64,000 nt of DNA from positions 558,001 through 622,000 of the forward strand of contig NW_026570246.1 of the NCBI RefSeq assembly GCF_019649055.1, written 5' to 3'. The notes below the pieces were generated by a model, which had not been told where the DNA came from, made no database searches, and worked only from the letters and a program-made list of their open reading frames with translations. Positions 53,970 through 64,000 of the stretch are shown here, piece after piece (position 1 is the stretch's first letter; each line of letters opens with the position of its first letter). The position numbers and the translations under genes are program-made. Source of the DNA: Paramacrobiotus metropolitanus (Eukaryota; Tardigrada; Eutardigrada; Parachela; Macrobiotidae).

Positions 53970-56786
53970 TCAATACAGCATAACCAGCGATATAACAGCG
54001 TACATGACGAACGTCACACGGTTCAGTAATTTGGCTAAAATCGACCATTCCTGTCGGTTCTTATCGGATAGTATCGAGGCACTGGCATCTTCCAGTTCAA
54101 AATGGTCCACTTCCTGTTCACTAGTGGACACGTGAACGGTCGGCGGTTTAGTGTAGCCGCTAAGAGGCACTAAGCAGCAGGCACGGCCCATTCCTTCCAG
54201 GAGGAAGGTGCGCAGTGACGAGGGCATGCGCGACTTCAAACGGGATATCCACTGTAGCAGTAGTTGCAGAAATATCGCCGTCAGAATGAGGACCATCGTA
54301 TTCAAGGTCAGCGTCGCTGCAAAACGGATGCAGTATTTCATGAAGTAGAAAAATAAAACAGCCGGCATAACTAACCATAACTATCAATGCATTAGCTGCA
54401 GTTATGCGTTTAAGAAGAACATGTTGCTGATAAATAGCTAAAATGACGCTGGGGCGGAAAGTGAGCAATCAGTCAGAAAAATCATATAGATTTATTCATT
54501 TGATGTGTATTAGTTTAAGCGGTACTTGTTCATACACATACTGTATTACAAATTTATAACAGTCATACCAGTTTCGCTCGTGTACGGTAATATCTGTATT
54601 ACCAAACTATTCGATTATAATTAAAGCGATACATGCTGCACATGCGCACTCCACCGTATCCACAGGCATCCACAAATATTATATTTTTGCATAGTGCTAC
54701 GTATACAATATAAGTGGAGATATAACACATTATTTGATATTTACCGATATATGGAACTTGATTGATGGATGGCGGCAAGATATGCTTTAGAAATATGGCA
54801 AACACACCCACAAAAACCAGCTGCAGACCGCCAAAAATAAATTTTCCAGAATTTTCAAAAGGCAGCAGGAACAGGATCCAGGAAGCTATTAACATGGTTA
54901 TCAGAGGTCCAAGCAGCAGCGTGCCATACAAATTCTCTTTCCGTTGCAGTGTGATGCTGAAGTACACACTGTGAAATGCCTGAAAATCACAAACAACAGC
55001 CTTAATCAATCCTTAATCAAAATTCAAACCAGATTCGAAGCAAGATACAGTGAAATTTACAGGCGGTGGTGCTTTGCAAAATAATTTTTATTCTCATTGT
55101 ACTAACTTACCCCCTGACAGCATTCGTAGGATTTAATCTGTTTGTCCGCTCGGACCGCCACAATGCGCCATTCATTGCAAGAGGAGAAATTGGACACCTG
55201 GATAGCTCGATCATCTCCACCCATCGTTTGCAGATCCACAATTGTGCCGTCATTGGTGAAGGATTCAAATTCTATTACGCACATTTGTTCGTCATACGGC
55301 CACTTGCCGAAATCCATTCCACAGTAGATTTTGAATGCAGATGGCGATGACAGCATCACTTGTCCATCGTAGTATATATGCGCCAAGACGTGCTCGAAAT
55401 TTTTCGATCCAAATGCATCAGCTCTATAAAAAATTATTATAAATAATAAAAATGCTCTTATAATTATATGATACGCAACAACTAAACTTGTAGCAGTCAT
55501 GGAACGCAGATCGCTACTTCAAGAATAATGCGCACGAGTTTTACAATAAGGATTAATTATTATTTATCTTTGTCATAATTAATGAATACATTGCCACATT
55601 TAATAAAGCACGACAACATAATCCAGTTGAACATATTACACTTCTTATGACATGATCGGCTGAAGTCTGCATTATTTTATGCTTTGTTTGCCAAACATAC
55701 TCATTATTTAGTTGTATATCAGGAATCCAGAGCGCAAACGATGAATAAGCGACATTTTGGACTTGGTCAAATTTTGCCGGTTCCCACGTCAAGCGGGGAT
55801 CCTTCCAGCGCATACGAGTTGTGGCATGAAACAAAAGTGTCTGCCGCTTTTCGTCCTATGAAAACAATATTCTCCAGTAAACATAAAAAAGTCAACAATG
55901 GAAATTACAATCACTTGGCAAACTGAGTATCCACATATAGGCGCAAGACACTAATCGTAAACCACCGGAAGTGTGCTTATAAGGGTCACTTCAAACGTTT
56001 AACTGAACGACTTTAACCTGCAACCGCTGATACACTCAATAAATATACAGCGAACACGAAAACTAAGCGGATTAATTATCCATACGGTTGATGAGATGGA
56101 CAAGAGGTCAACTTACCAGATATTCAATGCGTCTGATGGTCATTCCAAGCTCGACTTTTAACGATTCCGTCGTATTGTAATTGGCGCGAATATTTTTGTT
56201 GTACTCTTGAAACAAACTCCGGAACAGAGATTCTTCATTCGAAAGAGATCGCTTTGGCAACTGAGATTCGGCCATCCATGACCCAGAAAAGGATTCCACT
56301 GTTGGCGCTCGTTTGTCATCTGTTTAAAAAAAGCATTGAAGGTCACAAATAATCTTAAGTAAACACTGTTTATTAGTTAAACGAAGGCAAGAAAGATAGT
56401 GGAGAAATTAAAATATGTATATCAAGATATGGAAAGGTCTGGATACTCGATCGGTAATAAAACAATACTTGCAGTTATCGATTTCCAACATTTTATATAT
56501 TTCTTTAGATATTCATCGTTGTTGGTTTACAAGTACAGATACGAGCAGATATCAGAGATTTGTTACTTATACTTCCCTTGATAATGGTGTTTTTGTTATG
56601 GCACCTGCTTCTCAAAGCGTGCGTTAAGCGAACGAGACAACTACAAATTTTGACTTTCACACAGAGTACATTCGGTTTGCGGTTACCACGCCTGAACGAT
56701 AAGTAAATTTCTACCAAGAGCAAACCGGTTTGCAGTAAAAGATGCTTACTGTAGTGGAGCGGGCACAGCATTGCGCCGAACTTCAT
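53970..56786 (-). CDS. Cys-loop receptor subunit, nicotinic-acetylcholine-receptor-like
   Basis: Seven exons, high to low (56687-56786, 56117-56319, 55701-55855, 55111-55423, 54745-54979, 54372-54437, 53970-54316), in phase, 472 residues. Residues 1-33 look like a signal peptide (HLLLQTGLLLVEIYLSF), though this exon is the least certain. The extracellular domain has SLFQEYNKNIRA, RMRWKDPRLTWEP, FALWIPDIQLNNE and the Cys loop C187-x13-C201 (CGMDFGKWPYDEQMC). Adjacent cysteines C254-C255 (SYECCQG) mark alpha-type nicotinic subunits. TM1 spans about 275-297, TM2 304-322, then TM3 (VLLKRITAANALIV plus TLTLNTMVLILTAIFLQLLL), a short loop of about 70 residues and TM4 (VTFVMYAVISLVMLY). The donor of exon 6 was chosen by phase (ATGGTTA|GTTATG); the nearby GTTAGT breaks the frame. 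The pore lining is unusual and discussed in the findings. Partners are unknown. Confidence 0.83.
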
Positions 56787-59768
56787 ATTTACGAACTAAA
56801 TCTTATTATAACATTATATAAAATATACTAATGGTAAGTCTTAGGGAAGTCTCAGGGTGTCACAAGTCGCTCTTTTACTGATTGATTTCCTGACCACCGA
56901 TCAAAGCGATCATAAATGCAGTGTCTAACATTTTCTTGCTTATCTTATCAGACCATAATTTCATGCATTTTGTTAAAATACAAATGAAAATTACCGACGA
57001 CGAGAAAAATGTTATAAAACAGATCTGTTTAATATTCTCTGTTAATTTTGCTGAGTTGGGTGCCTTCCGAATTGTACAGATGTCTACACTGTACAGCCTA
57101 CAACGCAGTGTTCCGTTCTCATAGTCAAGTCTTGCTGTGCTGCACAGTTGTCAAAATATTTTTGTTCAGCTCATCAATTTTACCATATTTTTAACCAAAA
57201 CATAAATTTAATTACACATGTCATAGAAACTATACGTAGGCGAACGGGAATCGATAACAAGACTGAGCTTCGGCACTGCTGTGACCAGCTAGTGCACGGT
57301 ATCGCCGGAAAGAGAAGAGCACCGTAAGTACTGTATGCAGTACATGGGATCCCTGATCAAACAAATATTACACCAAATTTCCTGTGTTGACAAAAGCCCG
57401 AGGAACATAATAACCAGAAATGTCCGGAAAATTTTGAATAGACACATGATCGATTTAGTGTGAAAGAAGCACTTGAATCGCGCCATTCAAGTACGGGGTG
57501 CGAAACTGAAACTCCTATCGACCAACTTCCGCCTGTCGCCGGCTCAAGCGTCTCAGCGCTCCCGTTACTTCGCCAATTTCAGATAAGAATAATGGCGCAA
57601 TCACGTAAAGTAAGGAGATTTAACGAAAGCCGCTTCCCGCTGGCTGCTCTCCGGATTATCATGCCATAGTCAGGATTCTACTACGAGTAGACATCTTGTC
57701 TAGAAATAATTACAAATGTGTTTTCTCTTGGCCTGTACGTTTCTAAATCTTATATTCACTTCAAAACTGATATCTTTGTAATTTGCGTTATGGATCATAA
57801 TTTGTTTCTTGTGGGATTACATATATCCTACTTACTTTATGCTAATTTTGCATAGTTTCTAGATTCGGCGAAACCTACAACATCATGATATTAATTTTCT
57901 CACGCAGTAAATGACGCTGGCATACGCATGAAGCGTCACCGCAGTTACAGTACAAAACATCTTACGTTAACACCGTCGAAGGCTGTCTACCGTAAAATGA
58001 TTTTCGTTCCCATTTTTTTCAAGGTAAAACTCAGCACAGTAGTAATATTTTAACTAAATTTTACCGGCTTATTCAACAACGTGAATCGTGGGTGTATTAA
58101 AAACAACTAAAGTACATATGTGAACGAATTATTAAAATAAAATCGCGAATTCATGGTGAATTAAACCATCGATATTTTTCTGCTTCGTTTCCGAGTACAT
58201 GCAGCCACCCACAGAACCCACCTGAATTTGGTATGAGAGCATATCCGAACGGAAGCCAACCGATTACAGCCAAAACTGAGCAGAGCGGCCACTGCATTGT
58301 CCAAAACATTATTGTTTCGTACAAATTCCGCAGACAATTCTAAAGAGATCTACACCAGCATCTTTGGCAAAAAAATGGAATACTGCACTATCGAACGCGA
58401 TATCGGATTAACGAAGCGAAGATCCAGACGTTCATAGCATTTCTGTCGTAATGAATCACCCACGTTGATAGATGTATCGTATACAAACGCAGCCAGGAGA
58501 ATCCATCAACGCACAAAGCGGTTAAAACTGCACACGTACCTATGTATCGGTCAGTGGCGTACCTGAACGGGTTTGCCACAAGTACAGCTACCGGCGCACG
58601 TACGAGCCAAATCAGGTTTGGCAAAGCACAGCACTGATACGACCCGAGAAAGATATGGATACCTAATACAACGTAGACGCTAAGCAAATTGTGCGTATAT
58701 TTATATATCTGCGTAAAGTAATGTATAACTGGCGAAGTAATTCATCTATGAAAATACAACTCTATCATGGCGACAACATGTTGGTAGCGGCAGTGTGGTG
58801 TAAACTGGCGATGGTGATGTCAAGTGGGACCGCGGAGGGGATTGATAGATCGATTACTGCACCACCCAGAACATGGCAGTCCCACACGCCAGGTACACTA
58901 ACCAGCCGCTATTGACTATTTCCGATGAGCAGCACTACCCACCGGCTTTATCCGGGAAATCGTTTATGCAGTCACTGTACTATGCAATATCTATGAACCA
59001 TTAATGTTGCATTGCGTGCCGGTTCGGCCGTTAATTACACACAATCTAACATTTTGACTTACTATTAGGAAAAAATCGACGTTTTGGGTTCCGCCAAAAT
59101 AATATTAACATGTTTTAAACTGAACGCATTTATTAATTTGCAGCCTTTATGATATCGACGCATGTCTGTTCGAAAAATTCATGAGAATGCTTCCATTCCT
59201 ACCATGAGTCCACAATGTAAAATTTAATCATTTTTCGTATAATCTGGCAGAGTAGCGACACACAGACAACAATGAAATTCAAATTTTAAGTAAACTTCGC
59301 AATTTTATGTATCGGTTTTCCTATTCCGTTATTCCCGGTGTGCAGCCTTTGCATACAAAGTGTTCCGAATAATATATTAAGCAAACAATGCATCGTTTAT
59401 ATCTGGCAAATAAAGCAACCTAAAGGTTTAACCAAAGTTTATTTGCCACGAGTAGTATACTTTGTACTGCGGCGCACCTTTTTGTACAGCATTGTGTATG
59501 CTCATACCGCAACAAGAACATTAACAAACACTACAGTAATAAAATACACGGTTCCAACGTTTATCAAAACGAAGAAAATTATGAGATTCAATGACAAATA
59601 TGATAACTGATAAAACAGCCACAATTAAAACAGCCATCAAATGTCATGATTACAAAAGAAAAATAAATAACCCTTCACTGGGTCCAAAACGGTTTTAAAA
59701 CGTTCTCAGTAGACAACAATAAACAAAAGTATACTTCAAGTCAATCTCGCATCCGGTAAGGTACAGTA
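56787..59768. other. 3-kb spacer, no gene recognised
   Basis: AT-rich. The minus-strand frame 58388-58687 starts with a hydrophobic run but has no ATG at its head and no known domain. A small perfect hairpin (ACTTGAAT/ATTCAAGT) lies at 57471-57492. Upstream parts of either flanking minus-strand gene are not seen here. The region should include the TRPM 3' UTR and the receptor promoter. Confidence 0.5.
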
Positions 59769-62700
59769 TCAAGCCGAACTTCCCGGCGAGATGTATGAGG
59801 CATTTTGAAATTTGCCAACAATTGCTTCTAAATCGCCGAGTCGCTCTTTCATCTGTTTAAGATCACCGGCATGTGCGTGCAGCGCTTCGTAAATCTGCAC
59901 GACCCTGCAAAGGTTTTGAAATTATTAAAAAATGACAGCTTTTGCTGTAAGTGAAAGTAGCAAAACAAAACAGTGGGAAACTGCCTGCATACTTATCAAG
60001 TGTCCGTTGTGGTGCTGCGGCTTCCCGCTTATTTCTCTCTTCCTCCCGGAAGTATTCTCTAACCAGACCCTTCCAGTAATGAAAATCGTCATGGCGAACG
60101 GCTCTTCGAGCTTTCATTTGCACGGATTTCATTCTCTTAATATGCACAAAAAGCAAATGAACACGCTGTGATAATGCCAGCCAACCATTATTTCACAACT
60201 GCCACTGGAGGACGGTTGTACCTTTGGTGAATCGCTTCTGACACATTTCTGCCTTATGAACCGAATCAGTCTCCGAACAGCGTAGAAGATGTAGTACAGG
60301 ATGCTAAAGGGTGGCGATACAGCTGGACGTGTTGCAAATTCCATTACGACACTGTAGCGTTCAAATTTCCATATGGCATCGGCCTCCGATTCATACCGCA
60401 GCTGTGTAGCACTACGGGAATACAGCAACTAAGCGAAATGCCCCAGACAGAATTTTAAAATTTCTTTTTCTCAACTCTAGAAAAAGCAAACACACATACG
60501 TACGTAAAAAGAGCATAAAGAAGAGTGGCCAAGACCAGTTTTAAGATGACCATGTAGTGGATGACGGTCATATATCCCCAGAATCCCACCGTAGCACACG
60601 CGGGATCTTTATAATCACCGGCATGACAATAAGCCGCTTCATTTCGGTTTAACCTTTTGGCTTCGCAAGTTTCGGTACTATCAAGACAACAAAATTAAGA
60701 ATTATCGAGCAAAAACCAAAACAAAAAAATAGATCCTTACAAAGCAAGTTCAGAAATCGGTTGGATCATGAACTGACTAAAGAAAGCACGATGAAAAGTT
60801 ATCCGAAAGACTTCTCGTGATAAGGGCATATCCGGAAAAAGAATCGCTTGACAAGTAACTCCTAAAATTCCAGAAAATGTACTGCGTGTTTACAGTATTA
60901 ATACTGAACAACTATAGCGAAATGACGCAAAAAATTGTTTCTCTAAATATCTGACAACTGAGGGACAACTCACCTCCTGCGATTAGAAAAGGTGCAATTA
61001 ATTTCATATAATCCACAAAATCCGTCCCAATCATAAATTTAATCCGCACTAACATTGGGCCAAGGGTATCCGAGATCGGGAAGAAAATCCCAATCAATCG
61101 ATAAGAAAAATATATTAGACCTGCAAGTGATCAAACAACGTAAGTAAGCAAACTGTGCAGCAAAATTCCCGTCCAGTCCATGTTCGTCTCTTACCGACGC
61201 ACATCAATAAACGAGCAGCAAATGCTGTAACCAATTTGGGCTGCTGTCCAATGACCCGCACCGTAAAGTAAGCAACCAGGAACGTGACCATGAAGATCAT
61301 TTCCATGATTTTGGTCATAAAATGGAAAAAATGACGGGTGCTCATTAATCGATAATTGCGATAGAACGTTTCCGCGGTGATCAGCGCCGTCCAACACCAT
61401 AACACCACATCAATAAACGACACTGTCGGTGAGTCTTCCATCTCACGCTCCAAATATTCTGGATCCAGTGAAATGTTGGTCGGGTTTTTAGGAGCGACAA
61501 AAAGACGTTTAACTTCATGTGAACAAACAGGCATCAGAGTCACAACGCTAAATAATCCCAGGTACAACCAGTAAAAAAACTGCAAAAACCACAACATTTA
61601 ACAGTAGTCCGTTTCAAAACCGATAGCATTTTTCAATCGGATAAAGCGGAATCAAATTCTTTCATATAATGTTAGATATTACAAAAAATTCAAGTAAGTT
61701 GAAGAATGCAAGAAAAATCTCAAACAGTTATAAATGGCCCTCGGTAACTGACCTGAAAGGTCCAAAATTTGGTTATAGGCGCTGTCCACAGCAGATATAT
61801 GCGTTCCACGAGGGAAAACTGGTCGGAGCTGCCGGTTAAATTCCCAAAAAACAATCGCCTCAAGAATTTGCGTCGTGTTTCGCCTCTCACTGCTCTCTCT
61901 TGATCATCTTGTAACGTCATCAACCACGTGCGACGGTCATCTTGGCTGCGGCCCATAGCCGTGTTCGAGCCCATATTGGACGCGGACTCTGTACAACCTG
62001 GCATTATTCGCGGACAATGTGCACAAACCGATCACATACCTAATCCTTCTAGCTGGCTACCAGAAGAAGAGAGAGTAAGCAGTCTATTTTCTTCTTCCCA
62101 GGAAATTCTGATCTTATGGTCCTGTGTTCTGGAATGCTTCCGTTTCTTCTGCGCATCAACCGAGTCAATGGACGGAAAGTGGATCCAAAAAAACATTGGA
62201 AATATCAAAAAAGCAGACAGGAGTATTTTAACGAAATTGGGAATTTGAGGAGAACCAGGATGAGGAGAAGCAATCTGAATGTGGCCCATGTAGAGTCGAT
62301 TAATCCATTTTTGACAACATGGATGGGCCAGAAACCACCTACAACCAAAGGTCACAACTTAAACTCTTTCCGTGTACAAAGGCTTTCTCTTATAGCAGGG
62401 TATGCAGCAAAGCGAAATACAAGCCTTATTAGCATCACCACAAAGCGAAAAAATAGCACAGATCGTATACGATGTGAGCACGCTCATTTCTAGCACTATC
62501 AAAACCTAAAATATCGTTTAATCAAACTCGTATCCCACCTATTCCGCGCATCGTATGCCAGCTGAACAGGAGTACGCCGACCAAAATCCGGAAATTCTCG
62601 ATCCAGCAGTTGAAAGGTGCGATCCAGAGATTCCTTGTAGGCCATTCCCAAAACACCCATGCCCATGACGCCAAAATCACGTCCCCTGAAAAGCGATTGA

Positions 62701-64000
62701 TTTCACACATGACACGATTCTTGGCTGACAAATATAAAAGGAAACTTCAATCATACCACGTACGAACTTGGTTTTCCAGCTCAGGCTCCCGACAAAAAGA
62801 GGCCAGGCCATGCCACATGGCGCTCACAAAGATAGCCATCGGAATCGGATCTTCGACATATTTCCAAAAAACTCGAGTCAGCTCTTGCCGGCCCATTAAA
62901 ATCGACCACACAATCAGAGCGTTGAGAGCCTACAATACCGCAACCACAATAATGCCCGGTCAGGAGAAATGCCAGAATAAATTTACTTTTCTTTCTGCAA
63001 CACTCGGCTCGGTACTGTAAATCCCACACGAGTTGGTGGAAAGTTCGTACGAGTTCACAAATCCTTCCACTCGCGTGAATGTGGCAACAATCCAGTTCAG
63101 ATCTTCCAATAAAAACCTTTCCCCTATCATAGCGCCTACAAAAGCGTGACGTGAACATTCTGTAGCATACTTGTGCTAAAAAATTTAAACAAAACTTTTA
63201 ACGTGGATGGACTGTAACATTTCCCAATGTGCTCAGGTGGCACACATTGAGATTTTCCCATTATCTGCCCCGCTTCAAAATCACTTACCCGCCGGATAGC
63301 CCAAAAGGTTCTCCAGAACATTCACGGAAAAGAATTGTGTGTCTTCGGCATACCGGAACAGATCAATCAACACTTTATGTGACAGAAACTTGTGCGTTTT
63401 GAAACCTTGATGCAAGATTAGATCAACAAAATCTTCACGATTCTTCAAGTATAACGAAAGCTGGAATACGTCCTTATCGATCTAAAAAGGAACGGAATAT
63501 TATGAAACAGCGATAAAATGAAAACACAGTATCGAGCATCGACGCACTTTCATTTTAACAAGACGCTGCATTATTTCATCCCGAGCAAAATCAGGCCGAT
63601 TCCACTGCAGGCATAACAGTAAATCATGCTTGATCTGCTCTTTCCAGTCCATCTCTAGAAAAGGTAATAAGCATTGTTACAATAAGAGACAAGCATGATT
63701 AAAACGTAAATAATGTGCTGCAACTAATTCTTCACAAATTGCGATGCTATTAGGAAGCTGTATATAGATACAAGTGTACATACCTCGTGCTTGCTGACTA
63801 GAGAAAATAGCTCGCAGTATGTACAAGTCAATGTCCGCCAAATCCGACGACGAACGGGATAAATCCAGGATGGTAACGTAGCTAAGATCATCCTGATATG
63901 CCATCCTCATACAATCAATCATTTTATTGCAACATTCCGTTTTCTCGTCTTGTTCCCATTGTTTCCCCCTGGGAAAAAGTACTTCCAAACGCTTCAAAAC
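59769..64000 (-). CDS. TRPM: TRPM-type cation channel, 5' end outside window; one frame break
   Basis: Transient-receptor-potential melastatin channel of the plasma membrane. Sixteen exons, high to low: 63784-64000 (partial), 63548-63655, 63289-63481, 62987-63135, 62760-62929, 62528-62685, 62471-62495 (25-base microexon), 62040-62338, 61753-61997, 61195-61579, 60974-61120, 60741-60861, 60504-60677, 60222-60411, 59993-60135, 59769-59904. N-terminal melastatin homology includes NRPDFARDEIMQRL and ALNALIVWSILMGRQELTR. The pre-S1 FLAHPCCQKWINRLYMGHIQ is followed by APITKFWTFQ. S1 is FYWLYLGLFSVVTLMP, S2 FIDVVLWCWTALITAETFYR, S3 IFMVTFLVAYFTV, S4 GLIYFSYRLIGIFF with LGPMLVRIKFMI, and S5 ends GGVTCQAILFP. 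The pore helix region is FHRAFFSQFMI, and S6 is VIHYMVILKLVLATLLYALF. The TRP box region is SEADAIWKFERYSVVMEF. The protein ends in a coiled coil (LKQMKERLGDLEAIVGKFQ), with no kinase or Nudix domain. All junctions fit in phase except exon 2, which has one base too many. Confidence 0.9.

Noticed and set aside
58388-58687. 99-codon minus-strand frame beginning with a hydrophobic segment
   Set aside because: No ATG at its head, no recognisable domain, and it fits neither the receptor nor the TRPM gene in phase.

Overview
This is a eukaryotic, almost certainly animal, stretch. Every recognisable gene is split by short GT-AG introns (mostly about 50 to 500 bases) and codes for a metazoan protein. 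The set includes a Janus kinase, a CYLD deubiquitinase, an acetylcholine-receptor-like channel subunit, a TRPM channel and a Knickkopf-like chitin-cuticle protein. Cuticle biology points to Ecdysozoa. Compact genes (about one per 4-5 kb) and AT-rich spacers make a tardigrade or another small-genome panarthropod my best guess, but the taxon is an inference. All gene models below were built by hand from homology plus splice-phase continuity. In every multi-exon model the phases close exactly, except at one point in TRPM.

Layout. 1-1619 (+): 3' part of deoxyhypusine synthase. 2301-3288 (+): short GKAP/DLGAP-domain protein. 3289-7300: gene-poor, with a long palindrome at 3743-3924. 7318-10734 (+): xylulokinase. 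12011-16446 (+): a THAP, twin Myb-like, PR/SET and zinc-finger protein (PRDM10/15 type). 17013-20890 (+): arylsulfatase. 21790-26736 (+): Janus kinase. 27555-27742 (+): a U2 snRNA gene with a rewritten central domain. 28371-31773 (+): PFKFB. 32461-35766 (-): Knickkopf/Skeletor-like DM13-DM13-DOMON protein with a probable GPI tail. 37070-37399 (+): COX8-like protein. 37831-38507: MITE-like element with 54-bp inverted ends. 38980-41816 and 46769-49481 (+): two alkylglycerol monooxygenase paralogues, flanking a CYLD gene with a C-terminal RING (42635-45991, +). 50594-53270 (+): purine nucleoside phosphorylase. 53970-56786 (-): Cys-loop receptor subunit. 59769 to past 64000 (-): TRPM channel.

The genes do not form one pathway. 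They are mainly independent housekeeping genes (hypusination, pentose and glycolytic control, purine salvage, splicing, respiration) mixed with signalling and membrane genes (JAK, CYLD, channels). The most unusual items are: (1) CYLD fused to a RING E3 domain, with the expected catalytic histidine not visible; (2) a THAP + Myb-like + PRDM fusion; (3) a U2 snRNA whose stems IIa and IIb and loop-IIa pseudoknot all have non-canonical sequence but keep perfect pairing; (4) a receptor subunit whose pore lining lacks the usual polar and acidic residues; (5) a one-base frame break in an otherwise intact TRPM gene.
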